The notes beneath the pieces were generated by a model. That model was not told the origin of the DNA. It saw nothing but the letters and a program-made list of their open reading frames with translations, and ran no database searches. The position numbers and the translations under genes are program-made. A DNA stretch of 64,000 nt from NCBI GenBank assembly GCA_020636375.1, contig JACJXZ010000006.1:62001-126000 (forward strand). Reading direction: 5' to 3'. Of the stretch, positions 26,447 through 35,466 are shown piece by piece; the stretch's first letter is position 1; every line of letters begins with the position of its first letter. Origin of the DNA: Lewinellaceae bacterium (GTDB taxonomy: Bacteria > Bacteroidota > Bacteroidia > Chitinophagales > Saprospiraceae).

Positions 26447-27229
26447 TCACAAGTCAAAAAATATATCCGCCACCAGCACCGCAATAAAGTCCAGCACAAA
26501 CAACAGCATCGAGGCCACCACCACAGCCGTATTGGCGGCCCGCCCCACGCCGGCCGTCCCTTTTTTGGACGTATACCCCTTGAAGCACCCGATCAGGCCG
26601 ATGGCAAAGCCGAAGAAGAAGGTCTTGGCGGTTGCCGGGATAAGGTCCCCGAATCCAAGTTGCCGGAAGACTTTGTTGAAAAAGAGGCGGAAGGAAACGT
26701 CGCCCTTCATATGCTCCACCAGGAAGGAGCCGAACAGGGCAATAGCGTCGCCGAAGATGACCAGCAGCGGCACCATCAGCGTGGTGGCCAGGATGCGGGT
26801 CACGACCAGGTATTTGAAGGGGTTGGTGCCCGATACCTCCATAGCGGCGATCTGCTCGGTCACCTTCATGGAGCCGAGCTCGGCGCCGATGCTGGAGCCG
26901 ATCTTGCCGGCGCAGATCAGGGCGATCACCACCGGCCCGATCTCGCGGATGATGGAAACGCCGACCATGGCGGGCATGTAGGCCTCGGCGCCGAAATCTT
27001 CCATGGTGGGGCGCGTCTGCAGGGTGAGCACCAAGCCCATGATCAGGCCCGTCATGCCCACCAGGAACAACGACTGGTTGCCGACGATGAAACACTGGCG
27101 GAGCAGTTCCTTCCCTTCGAAGGGCCGGTGAAGGGCTTCTTTGAAAAAGCGCCGGGCAAAGAGCCATACTTCGCCGGTCTCCTGAAAGTACCGCCGCAGC
27201 CCGGAGCGTTGGTAATAGGTGGCTGGCAT
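26447..27229 (-). CDS. mlaE: MlaE-like ABC transporter permease
   Basis: I chose ATG 27227-27229 (MPATYYQRSGLRRYFQ), giving 260 residues, because the upstream in-frame extension is Pro-rich and unlike the family. The protein has the MlaE features: an amphipathic N-terminal helix, FLVGMTGLIMGLVLTLQ, the conserved MVGVSIIREIGPVVIALICAGKIGSSIGAELGSMKVTEQI coupling region (quoted in part: REIGPV, AELGSM) and several membrane helices. It is first of the three-gene lipid transport operon. Confidence 0.92.
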   Translation of the reverse strand: MPATYYQRSGLRRYFQETGEVWLFARRFFKEALHRPFEGKELLRQCFIVGNQSLFLVGMTGLIMGLVLTLQTRPTMEDFGAEAYMPAMVGVSIIREIGPVVIALICAGKIGSSIGAELGSMKVTEQIAAMEVSGTNPFKYLVVTRILATTLMVPLLVIFGDAIALFGSFLVEHMKGDVSFRLFFNKVFRQLGFGDLIPATAKTFFFGFAIGLIGCFKGYTSKKGTAGVGRAANTAVVVASMLLFVLDFIAVLVADIFFDL

Positions 27230-27547
27230 AGGAGTTGGTTTTGGAGTGAGTGACTGGGCGATTGGGTGAATTTTGTCCGGCTTTCCAGGCGGATTCGCCC
27301 CGCCGCGCCGCAGCATGGACGGGGGAAGGGATACTCAAAATGCATCTGCCTTACATATAACAATACGACGGCCGGCTTGTATCTTCAAAATGGAAGGATT
27401 ATTGGGCAAGGGGCCAGCCTCCAGCCATGCATCTCTGCTTTCTGGATGTGGGGGACTGCGAACACCGAAAACCAACGGCGGGCTTATTCATAGCATATTT
27501 CAGCGGCGTACCGGTGGCAGTTTCATTGTGCTGATCATTGCTAAAAA

Positions 27548-27649
27548 GGCTACCCGTCTAAGGTTGGACAGCAGAAAGGGGAAAGCCGAGCGGAGTCGAG
27601 GCCAAGCGTTTGCAGGAGGCATGGAGTGTCCAATCTTAGACGGGTAGCC
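27548..27649. repeat. 102-bp inverted-repeat (MITE-like) element
   Basis: The 23-bp ends GGCTACCCGTCTAAGG... (27548-27570) and ...CTTAGACGGGTAGCC (27627-27649) are reverse complements with one mismatch, flanking 56 bp. A related half-copy lies at 32023-32046. The rest of the 27230-27650 gap shows no gene or other structure that I can support. Confidence 0.75.
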
Positions 27650-27650
27650 G

Positions 27651-29180
27651 CTAAAAATCCTTTTCCTCATCATACCATACGATATATATACGGATTTTGA
27701 CGTCTTCCACTTCCTGTACTCCTTCTTCAATGCCCATCACCTGTAATTGGTTGGACGCAAAGAGCAGGTAGAGCCCTTCGGGAATATTAATTGATTGGCA
27801 ATAATAGGCCAGTTGCTTCAGGCCTTTCCCGGCCTGGTAGCTATCGCGGTATATTTTGGTTTCTATGACGTATTCGCGCGCCCGAAAATTGACGATAATA
27901 TCGCTTCGCCCCAGGCCGGTATCTGCTTCCAGGTAACTTTTGGCCTCGATGCGTTCCAGGAAGAGCGAAATATAAGTTTCAAAGCTGTACTTCAGGGCGG
28001 CTTCCTTGATGGATTTGTATTGCCCGGTGGCTTCATCTTTTTCTCTGAAGGCTTTGAAGCTTCTTCTTTTGACGTAGTTTTTATAGTTGGCGATCAGAAA
28101 ATCAAAGTCGATTTTTCCATCTTTGACCAGATCGAAAAAATCAGCTACCTGGTTAAAGAAAAAGCCCTTCTCGCCGTTTGTGTAGGGATAAAATGCCTTA
28201 TAGATGCGCTTCTTATAGAGTGGCACCCAAAATTCGACATATCCTTTTCCATCGTCCCGGATAATCCCATTGGTATGTAGCACTTTGATAGCCTCGCGGT
28301 CTATGTCAAATTCCACTTCTTCGTCACGAAACAAAAGCCTTTCGACAAAAGAGCGATATTGCCTGGCTTTGTTCAGGATGTTTGCCACATTCTTGTCAAT
28401 AGCCAGGCGTAAATACCAATCTTCAACTTCCAGATAATCTTCATAGCCAATCACTGGTTTTTCTTTGCATTCCTCCACCAACTTGTAAGCAAATCCATTG
28501 ACCAACCCCGGCTGATTAGCAGTTATCTGGCTGATCTTTTCTTTTACTGATTTTTCAAACATTTGGCCGGTTTCCGCTTCATGCTGCCCCAGCAGTTCCA
28601 GGGTTTCTTCTTTCGTGAAATAAGGCACTTCCAGGTTGTCGGCAATGTTGAAAGGAGAAGCGTTATCTTGCGCTACGCCGACGATATTGCTTACACCCAC
28701 TAAAATGGCACTTTTCAGGCAATGTTTTTCCCGGCTGTGGTAAAGGTTGCGGATGGTGTGCAAAAACTGGCCGAAAATAGCCGGGTTGATCCCTTCGACT
28801 TCATCGACGATAAAAACAAAATTGACATCTTGAATTTGCCGGATAGCGTCATGAAATTCACTGAATTTTTTAACCTTGATTGGCTGATCCAACGCTAATC
28901 CAATATCATAACTGATAGATTGAAGCAACCCTTTTTCATCGGCGCTCAGAAAGTTTTCGACATTTACATGGCAAACGATGTATCCCTTTTTTCTCAATTC
29001 CTCAGCTAACAATCTAAAGTAGGTACTTTTGCCCGTCTGCCGCGGTGCCCAGATGGTAAAATACCGATTCCCGGAGACCAAATCCATGCCCTTTTCAATG
29101 AGATTTTTTCGCAGGAGTGTATAGTGTTCGGATGGAATATTGGGGCCGGAAGTATTAAAATATCGTTTTCTTTTCTGCAT
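27651..29180 (-). CDS. AAA ATPase with C-terminal PD-(D/E)xK nuclease domain
   Basis: A 509-residue protein. The N-terminal AAA module has Walker A APRQTGKST (~45) and Walker B NFVFIVDEVEG (~122), with ILVGVSNI as a sensor. The C-terminal domain has GRSDIIVNFRAREYVIETKIYR (~440), the D...E.K core of PD-(D/E)xK nucleases, followed by QLAYYCQS. This matches the AAA-ATPase-like/DUF1703-type family that is abundant, and often multicopy, in Bacteroidota. Its function is not established; it is probably related to nucleic-acid conflict or mobile elements. It stands alone between the mla operon and a flavin oxidase. Confidence 0.85.
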   Translation of the reverse strand: MQKRKRYFNTSGPNIPSEHYTLLRKNLIEKGMDLVSGNRYFTIWAPRQTGKSTYFRLLAEELRKKGYIVCHVNVENFLSADEKGLLQSISYDIGLALDQPIKVKKFSEFHDAIRQIQDVNFVFIVDEVEGINPAIFGQFLHTIRNLYHSREKHCLKSAILVGVSNIVGVAQDNASPFNIADNLEVPYFTKEETLELLGQHEAETGQMFEKSVKEKISQITANQPGLVNGFAYKLVEECKEKPVIGYEDYLEVEDWYLRLAIDKNVANILNKARQYRSFVERLLFRDEEVEFDIDREAIKVLHTNGIIRDDGKGYVEFWVPLYKKRIYKAFYPYTNGEKGFFFNQVADFFDLVKDGKIDFDFLIANYKNYVKRRSFKAFREKDEATGQYKSIKEAALKYSFETYISLFLERIEAKSYLEADTGLGRSDIIVNFRAREYVIETKIYRDSYQAGKGLKQLAYYCQSINIPEGLYLLFASNQLQVMGIEEGVQEVEDVKIRIYIVWYDEEKDF

Positions 29181-29324
29181 GCTCGGTCCGCTTTTAAATC
29201 AAATAAAGATAACAATATTAAGCCGAAAAACAGGCAACAACTGCCCTGTAACTTCGTTCCGGAGGCAGTAGTAGTTTTTCCCGGGTGGGCGGAACAAATT
29301 GCCCCCCTGCCTTCTCCACCCACC

Positions 29325-30383
29325 TCACAACAAGACCACCCGGTCTGCTGCCAACAGGCCCGACAGCACCGCCCCGTCCATATAACCGCCGAATTCCGGC
29401 GATGTTTCCGAGCCGGACAGGAAGAGGCGGCCGTTCATCAGGGGCAGGGCGAAAACGGGATGGCCGCTGTTCTGATGGGGCAGGACGTAGCCGTCGTAAG
29501 GGTGGTGAGTGTAGGCCTCCGCGGCCCAGGGGCAATCGGTATAGGAAAGGTAATTGGCGGCTTCCAGGCCGAAGAGCTTCACCAACTGGCGGAGGGCCAT
29601 CTCCCGGCGGTCGGCCGCTTTCAGGCGGGCAGTTCCCGGCGACAAAAACCCCTTGAGCGCGAAGGCCGTTCCTTCAAAGTTGGTGTGGTCATAGATTTCG
29701 GTTGCCGGGCCGGCCTGGCTGTATACCGTCCCGGCGAAGCCGTGCTCCCGCCAGAACGGCCGCTCGTATTCTACCGCAAACTTGACCGACTCGCTCATCC
29801 AGGTGTGCGTCCCGGCCATCACCCGGGCGGCCTCCTTCGGCAGGCCGGGGGAAAAGCGGATGGTTTTCAGCAGCAGGCGGGGCGGCAGGGCGGCCACAAC
29901 GTGCCGGCACCGGTATTCGGCGCCATCCTCCGCCAGGACCAGCAAGCCGTCCGCCTGTTCCCGGATCTCCCTGACCGGCGTGCTGCAACGGATGTTCTCC
30001 TCGCCGATACGGCCCGCCAGGGCTTCGACCACGGTGCTGGTACCGCCCAGCACCCGGTGATAAGGCTCTTCCGATGCAGGCAGCTCAAACCGCTGCGGCG
30101 GCGCAAAAGACATGGATTCCAGCAGGGCTGTTCCCTGGCTGTGCTGGTCGAAATAGCCGGCGCCCAGCTCCAGCAACAGGCCGATCAGGTGCTGGTGCTT
30201 GTCGCCAAACCACGTGGCGCCCATCTCCAGAGGGGTGGCCCGCCCCTCCCCTTCCAGCGTCCAGATGCGGCCGCCATAACGCGCTCTGGCTTCCAGGACC
30301 AGCGGCCGGATGCCCATCTTTTTCAGCTCGTAAGCGGTAACCAGGCCGCTCAGGCCGGCACCGATGATGATGGTGTGAAACAT
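29325..30383 (-). CDS. Flavin amine oxidase family protein
   Basis: Start at ATG 30381-30383 (MFHTIIIGAGLSG) puts the dinucleotide-binding GxGxxG at residue ~8; a start 24 bp upstream adds only MQPRNHEP. The 352-residue protein has the FAD fingerprint IIIGAGLSGLVTAYELKKMGIRPLVLEARARYGGRI (in part GAGLSG, EAR..YGGR), a central substrate domain and the C-terminal FAD motif GRLFLSGSETSPEFGGYMDGA. This is the monoamine-oxidase-type fold. Substrate cannot be told from sequence. There is no signal peptide. Confidence 0.88.
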   Translation of the reverse strand: MFHTIIIGAGLSGLVTAYELKKMGIRPLVLEARARYGGRIWTLEGEGRATPLEMGATWFGDKHQHLIGLLLELGAGYFDQHSQGTALLESMSFAPPQRFELPASEEPYHRVLGGTSTVVEALAGRIGEENIRCSTPVREIREQADGLLVLAEDGAEYRCRHVVAALPPRLLLKTIRFSPGLPKEAARVMAGTHTWMSESVKFAVEYERPFWREHGFAGTVYSQAGPATEIYDHTNFEGTAFALKGFLSPGTARLKAADRREMALRQLVKLFGLEAANYLSYTDCPWAAEAYTHHPYDGYVLPHQNSGHPVFALPLMNGRLFLSGSETSPEFGGYMDGAVLSGLLAADRVVLL

Positions 30384-30443
30384 GGGTTCGTGGTTGCGTG
30401 GTTGCATCGGAAGGAAAAATGGAAGCGGTTTGAAAGAGCCATC

Positions 30444-30656
30444 CTATGGAATCCTTTTCAGGGCTAAGCGCAGCAGCAACGCCCACGGCAGCCCGTGCAA
30501 CACAAAATCCACCCAATCGATAAGGCCCATGCCGACGGCGCCGCCGCGTATCCATTTGATCTTGCCCCAGATGTGCGGTTCGGGAAAGTAGGGCGCCAGC
30601 CCCAGGGTAAGGCACAGGGCCAGGACGAGCTTCCAGTTGTCGAGGTATTTAGCCAT
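30444..30656 (-). CDS. Small hydrophobic membrane protein
   Basis: A 70-residue protein starting MAKYLDNWKLVLALCL, with two membrane segments (~8-27 and ~45-64) separated by a short loop PEPHIWGKIKWIRGG. It recalls a small conserved Bacteroidota protein of unknown role. The start at 30656 is preferred to the upstream one at 30707. Confidence 0.65.
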   Translation of the reverse strand: MAKYLDNWKLVLALCLTLGLAPYFPEPHIWGKIKWIRGGAVGMGLIDWVDFVLHGLPWALLLRLALKRIP

Positions 30657-30771
30657 GGTTTTCCGTTGCTTTGATCCAGGAGTTTTGAAATCCTCGCAAA
30701 TATCCAACAGTTTAAGGGAAAATCAGGTATCCGGAAAGGCAAAGTTATGATCCGGGCACTCACCCAATTAA

Positions 30772-31764
30772 TCACCTGACCCCATCGGAACTTCGCTTTT
30801 CCTCCAATTCCTCCTCGTATTCCCCAAAACGGCCGGCCTTTTCGACCAACCTGCGGCGCTCCTCCTTCGCATTCAGGGAAGCGGCCGGAGCTTCCAGAAA
30901 CCGGAACCCGGGCTGTTCATCCAGCAGCGCCCGGGCGGCGCCGTATTCCAGGCCGGCCTGGTAGCTTTGCCAGTAGGCTTCGCTTTCCAGGGCCAGCAGG
31001 CCGTCGCAGGATGCCACGGCGGACAACAGCCCCATGTCCAGGCGCTCTCCGGCGGCCTTTGGCATACTGCCCGCCTCCCGGTTGAGGCCCACCCGGCAGG
31101 TGAAGCCGGCACCGAGCAACTCTTCCGCCATCTTCCTCACCCCCTCCCCTTCTCCCTGCGGGCGGTAGCTTAGGAACCAGGTTTTCCGCTCCTGCAGGCG
31201 CTGCTGGAATTCGAAACATAATGCCCCCTCCTGCGGGGTGATCTCCCGGGGTTGCTGGAAGATCATCCCCAGGAAGCCATATCCGTTCGGAGGGGCGGAT
31301 GCCAGCCGGCGGGCCGCCTCTTCGGGCAGCATCGGCCGGAGCAGGCCGGAAAAATTATTGATGGGAAAATACCGGCTGTGTTTCCGGTTGCCGAAAAAAA
31401 CGTACCGCCAGAGCTTCGGGCCGCCCGCCTCTTTCAAATAATGCGGTACCCGGGCGTGCCGGCTGCCATCCGGCGCTTCGGCCTGATCCGCCTTATCTTC
31501 CACTACCAGCATGGCGTACAGGGAAGGCAGGGAGGCATACCTGCCATAGTAGGGCAGGGTGAAGAGCCAGATCACATCTCCTTCCCGGAGATATTCGCTG
31601 ACGTTGCCGGACCGGTGGGCGTAAATATAAGGATGCAAATGAGATCCGTTTCCCGTGCCGCCCGCTTCTGCCTCCGCAATTCTCCACTCCAGGATCGTCC
31701 TCCACGGCAGATAAGCAAGGAGATGGCGGGACTTGTCGGTAAAGGGGATAGTTGGGGTTTGCAT
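30772..31764 (-). CDS. Hypothetical protein, possible TIR-like C-terminal domain
   Basis: A 330-residue cytoplasmic protein. The first ~160 residues include DVIWLFTLPYYGRYASLPSLYAMLVVEDK and LWRYVFFGNRKHSRYFPINNFS, a beta-rich pattern. From ~193, KTWFLSYRPQGEGEGVRKMAEELLGAGF ... DMGLLSAVASCDGLLALESEAYWQSYQAGLEYGAA follows a TIR/nucleotide-hydrolase-like alternation (FLSYR start, then an acidic helix). The TIR idea is weak. No neighbour suggests a role. Confidence 0.6.
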   Translation of the reverse strand: MQTPTIPFTDKSRHLLAYLPWRTILEWRIAEAEAGGTGNGSHLHPYIYAHRSGNVSEYLREGDVIWLFTLPYYGRYASLPSLYAMLVVEDKADQAEAPDGSRHARVPHYLKEAGGPKLWRYVFFGNRKHSRYFPINNFSGLLRPMLPEEAARRLASAPPNGYGFLGMIFQQPREITPQEGALCFEFQQRLQERKTWFLSYRPQGEGEGVRKMAEELLGAGFTCRVGLNREAGSMPKAAGERLDMGLLSAVASCDGLLALESEAYWQSYQAGLEYGAARALLDEQPGFRFLEAPAASLNAKEERRRLVEKAGRFGEYEEELEEKRSSDGVR

Positions 31765-32072
31765 GGCTATGGATTTTGTTTGTAACTATCTGGGCCGGAC
31801 GTTTTTTGACACGAAAACACTAAAAAAACTGGCAAAAATGGCAATCCAGCCCAATTAGGTACTTTTTTTATGTAAAGGAACCTGTTTGTGGCGAAAATAC
31901 GCACACATAAGATAAGGAAAATCCCGGAATTGAGGTAATGACCGATATCACCGAGCCTGTACGCCGTACATAACCCAGGACCGCTGCCGGGCTCGTACAC
32001 CGTGCACAGCCCCGGCAACCTCTGTCCAAACGTCAGACGGGTAGCCAGCCCGCACACGCCATCCACCCACAC
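31765..32072. other. Intergenic region with fragments of two dispersed repeats
   Basis: No gene is seen in these 308 bp. Positions ~31779-31835 (TTTGTAACTATCTGGGCC then ACGAAAACACTAAAA) resemble one end of the inverted-repeat element at 62869-63064. Positions 32023-32046 (TGTCCAAACGTCAGACGGGTAGCC shortened here to TGTCCAAAC...GACGGGTAGCC) resemble one arm of the element at 27548-27649. Confidence 0.5.
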
Positions 32073-33128
32073 TCACTCCTCTGCCCCGCCATAGTCCTTG
32101 CCCGCCGTCTGCCAGAAGGTGAGGAAGAGCGCGGCGATCACCGGGCCGAGCACGAAGCCGCTCAGGCCGAACCAGGCGATGCCGCCCAGGGTGGCCAGCA
32201 GCACCAGGAAGTCGGGCATCTTGGTGTCCCGCCCGACCAGGATGGGGCGCAGGACGTTGTCGATCAGGCCGATGCCCAGAGCGCCGACGATGGCCAGGGC
32301 GATGGCCTTGCCCCACAGGCCCTGCCAGCCCAGGATGGCGGCCGCCGGCGCCCACACCAGCGCGCTGCCGCCAATGGGCAGCAGGGACAGGATGGTCATC
32401 ACCACTCCCCAGAAAAGGGCGCCCTGAATACCCAGGATGGCAAACATCAGCCCGCCGATGCTGCCCTGCACGATGGCCACGATCAGCGTCCCCTTCAGGG
32501 TGGCGCGCGATACGCTGGCAAAGCGGTCGATCAGGGTGCGCTCCCATTTATTTCCCAGCGGCAGCACGTTGATGGTGGCGTTGAGCATCTTCCGGCCGTC
32601 GCGAAGGAAGAAGAACAGCACGTACAGCATCAGGAAGAACTGGGCAGTAAACGAGATGGCGTTCTGAGTATAATTGAACACGCGGTCGGCCAGCAGGCCG
32701 GTGGCCGTAACGGCAAAGCTGCTCACCTTCTCCCGCAACCCCTCGGCAGACAGCCCAACCATAGATAACACTTCTTCCAGGCGGGGCGACAGGCCCTCAA
32801 TGAAATCCACGACGCTGGCCAAATCCCATTCGCCGGATTGTATCTTCTGGTAAACACTAACGCTCTCATTGACCAGCGCCAGCAGGATGAGCACCGCCGG
32901 CACCACCACGATCAGAATGATCAGCAGGGAACAGATGGCGGCCGCCAGGTTCTCCCGCCCGCCCAGGCGCCAGCGCAGGATGCGGTAGGGGCGGTTGAAG
33001 GTAAAGCCCAGCAGGGCCGCCCAGAACAGGGCCAGCAGGAAAGGCTTGATCATACCGATAAAGGCGGCGGTCAGGCCGATGAGCATCAGCCAGAAGGCAA
33101 TGGGGCGGATGTAGGGGCGTACGGGCAT
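32073..33128 (-). CDS. AI-2E family (PerM-like) transporter
   Basis: A 351-residue membrane protein with about eight helices. It has the family arrangement: N-terminal helix pair (FWLMLIGLTAAFIGMIKPFLLALFWAALLG, in part), a central soluble stretch (ESVSVYQKIQSGEWDLASVV), and the C-terminal block GSIGGLMFAILGIQGALFWGV ... LLPIGGSALVWAPAA ... GLSGFVLGPVIAALF. The family includes exporters of AI-2 or small ions, but most members have no proven substrate. It stands alone, with a short ATATTGTG repeat just upstream. Confidence 0.9.
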   Translation of the reverse strand: MPVRPYIRPIAFWLMLIGLTAAFIGMIKPFLLALFWAALLGFTFNRPYRILRWRLGGRENLAAAICSLLIILIVVVPAVLILLALVNESVSVYQKIQSGEWDLASVVDFIEGLSPRLEEVLSMVGLSAEGLREKVSSFAVTATGLLADRVFNYTQNAISFTAQFFLMLYVLFFFLRDGRKMLNATINVLPLGNKWERTLIDRFASVSRATLKGTLIVAIVQGSIGGLMFAILGIQGALFWGVVMTILSLLPIGGSALVWAPAAAILGWQGLWGKAIALAIVGALGIGLIDNVLRPILVGRDTKMPDFLVLLATLGGIAWFGLSGFVLGPVIAALFLTFWQTAGKDYGGAEE

Positions 33129-33140
33129 GGTGGGGTGGAG

Positions 33141-33174
33141 GTTATATTGTGATATTGTGATATTGTGATATTGT
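33141..33174. repeat. Short tandem repeat ATATTGTG
   Basis: About four copies of ATATTGTG directly upstream of the AI-2E gene. It resembles the TTATATTG tract at 38710. Confidence 0.8.
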
Positions 33175-33335
33175 TTGCGGTGCCTCCCAAAAGTAATAAA
33201 GTTCGTTCATTAACTGACCATTAACCCTCTTCCAGGTGTACCTTAACTTTTTGTGAGGAGTATCCGAATTCCGTTTTTTCTAAATTGCTTTTACGACATT
33301 CGTACGCTCACTTTTCACAACCCTAAGTTATTATC

Positions 33336-34166
33336 ATGGTTACCACTATTCGCGCCCTATTCAGCAGCCTCTTCATTACTGGTTTTGTCCTATTTTCCCT
33401 GACGAGCTGCGACCACCCTTACGGTGCCGCACTCACCAAAGCCGGGCGGGCAGAGCTGCTGGAAATGCACCGCTCCGGCGAAGTCAACCTGGATCAGGCG
33501 GCGATTCTGAAACCAGATGGAAAAAAAGTCGACATGGATGACGTGCAAAGGCTAAAGGAAGGCGTCCTTGCCGGCGACTACTACCTGGATGCGGAAGGCG
33601 TCATCCGGAAAGTGATCGTCCGGCCCGCCAACTACCAGGACCGCATAACGGCCATCCTGATCGCCAATATTGGTTATGACCCCCGGGAGGGCATTGAGAT
33701 CCTGAAGCTGGACTGCGACAGCCTGAAAAACGCCATGTCCGATTATTATCGCGCCAAACCTCCCCAGTATGGCATCCAGGAATCGGACACCCTGTCGTTT
33801 TGGGATTTCGAACGGATAAAGATCGTCTCCCTGGTGGAGAACTGCGGCTTCCCTTCGGCGGAAACCTTTGGGAGAGAAGGGGTGAGAATATTCTGGCTTA
33901 TGGTGCAGCACAGCTGGCCGGAAGTGATCGCCGGTTATTATTCCGATTTTGAAAGGGCAGTAGAAAATGGAGATCTGAAAGAAAGCACATTTGTGCTGAT
34001 GACTGACCGCCTGTTGATGCACTTCGATTACCCGCAAGTCTATGGTTCTCAAATCCTGAATGGCGAACTGTATACGATCGAGAACCCGGACTCCGTAGAT
34101 ATCCGCCGGGCGAGCGTAGGATTAGGCCCTCTGGAGGAGTATCTGAAAAACTTTGACTTGAATTGA
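33336..34166 (+). CDS. DUF6624-type lipoprotein
   Basis: A 276-residue protein with signal peptide and lipobox LFSLTSC (Cys26). An N-terminal ~75-residue region follows, then a domain with YGIQESDTLSFWDFE, IVSLVENCGFPS, HSWPEVIAGYY, LLMHFDYPQVYGSQI and SVDIRRASVGLGPLEEYL. The last block, with its conserved His/Tyr/Gly residues, matches DUF6624, common in Bacteroidota and of unknown function. It faces the minus-strand OYE gene tail to tail, 9 bp apart. Confidence 0.8.
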   Translation: MVTTIRALFSSLFITGFVLFSLTSCDHPYGAALTKAGRAELLEMHRSGEVNLDQAAILKPDGKKVDMDDVQRLKEGVLAGDYYLDAEGVIRKVIVRPANYQDRITAILIANIGYDPREGIEILKLDCDSLKNAMSDYYRAKPPQYGIQESDTLSFWDFERIKIVSLVENCGFPSAETFGREGVRIFWLMVQHSWPEVIAGYYSDFERAVENGDLKESTFVLMTDRLLMHFDYPQVYGSQILNGELYTIENPDSVDIRRASVGLGPLEEYLKNFDLN

Positions 34167-34175
34167 ATCATCCGA

Positions 34176-35387
34176 TCAAAACCGTTTTCCAGCCGCCTTC
34201 TTCATCTCATGCAGCGGCACAAAAACGGCCGCGACCAGCGGGTTCATATCCAGGCGGGGCGCTTTGCCCTCCGCCAGGCGGATGAGCTGCCGGGCGTAGA
34301 AGCCGCCCTCGGCCATATCCTCCAGGCTTTTGATGCCGGTGCGTATTTTCAGTGTGGAAAACTGCTCCAGCTCGCCCCGCAGGAAGGCGCCTACCTGATG
34401 GGGTTCGGTGAGGAAAGGCCGCCCCATGCCGATGACGTCCAGCCCGCCCTCCTCCAGGGCCTCTTCGGCGAAGGAGCGGGAGCGGAAGCCGCCGGTCACC
34501 ATCAGGGGGATGTCACTTACCTGCCGCACTTTGCGGGCGAAATCCAGAAAGTAGGCCTCCCGGCGGCGGGTGCTTTCCTTCACTTCGGTTTGGTCCATGA
34601 CCAGGAAGGCCAGGTGCTCGTAGGTGCCGCCGGAAATCTCCAGCAGGTCGACGCCGGCATCGTCCAGCATTTGCACCACCTGCATGGCCTCTTCTTCATT
34701 GAAGCCGCCCCGCTGGAAGTCGGCCGAGTTGAGCTTCACGCTGATGGGGAAGTCATGGCCCAGCGCCTGCCGGGCTTCCCGCAGGATGGTCATCAGCGGG
34801 CGGGCGCGGTTCTCCAGGGCGCCGCCCCAGGCGTCCGTCCGCCGGTTAGTACGCGGGGAGAGGAACTGGCTGAGCAGGTAGCCGTGGGCGGCGTGGAACT
34901 GCACGCCGGTGAAGCCGCCCTGCTTGCAGAGCTCGGCGGTGCGCACGAACCGCCGGATCACGTCCTCGATCTCCGCCTCCGTCATGGCCCGGGGCTGGGC
35001 GAACAGGCCCAGTTTCCTGAGCTTCACCGCCGAAGGTGCCAGGGGGCGCAGGGTACAAAGAATGGAGCACTGCCGCCCCGGGTGGCTGATCTGCGCCCAG
35101 AGGTGCTGCCCTTCTTTTTTGCCGGCGGCGGTCCACTCCCGAAGGGCGGGCAGGGCGCTCTCGTCCTCAGCAGCCACATTGCCCGCCGATTCGAGGTAGC
35201 GCTTGTCGACCATGATGTTGCCGGTGATCAGCAAGCCGGGGCCTTGTTCGGACCATTTCCGGTAGAGGCGGCGGTGCAGCTCGTTGGGCAAATAATCCGC
35301 CCCGCTGAGGCGCTCGGTGAGGGCCGATTTGGCCAGGCGGTTCTGAAGCGTGGCGCCGCAGGGGAGAGCGAGAGCGGTGTTGAGCAT
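34176..35387 (-). CDS. Old Yellow Enzyme family NADH:flavin oxidoreductase
   Basis: A 403-residue FMN-binding TIM barrel. The motif FHAAHGYLLSQFLSPRTNRRTDAWGG carries the His-x-x-His substrate pair; SVKLNSADFQRGG and a C-terminal FMN phosphate site (MVTGGFRS ... IGMGRPFL) are also present. It reduces activated C=C bonds with NAD(P)H. The in vivo substrate is unknown. The family lacks the extra 4Fe-4S domain of dienoyl-CoA reductases, as here. Single gene, minus strand. Confidence 0.92.
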   Translation of the reverse strand: MLNTALALPCGATLQNRLAKSALTERLSGADYLPNELHRRLYRKWSEQGPGLLITGNIMVDKRYLESAGNVAAEDESALPALREWTAAGKKEGQHLWAQISHPGRQCSILCTLRPLAPSAVKLRKLGLFAQPRAMTEAEIEDVIRRFVRTAELCKQGGFTGVQFHAAHGYLLSQFLSPRTNRRTDAWGGALENRARPLMTILREARQALGHDFPISVKLNSADFQRGGFNEEEAMQVVQMLDDAGVDLLEISGGTYEHLAFLVMDQTEVKESTRRREAYFLDFARKVRQVSDIPLMVTGGFRSRSFAEEALEEGGLDVIGMGRPFLTEPHQVGAFLRGELEQFSTLKIRTGIKSLEDMAEGGFYARQLIRLAEGKAPRLDMNPLVAAVFVPLHEMKKAAGKRF

Positions 35388-35466
35388 GTGGATTTTTTCG
35401 TTTTGTCCTGTTCACCAGCAATATAACAATATAACAATAACAACAACCCAGCCACCAACCTCCTCC

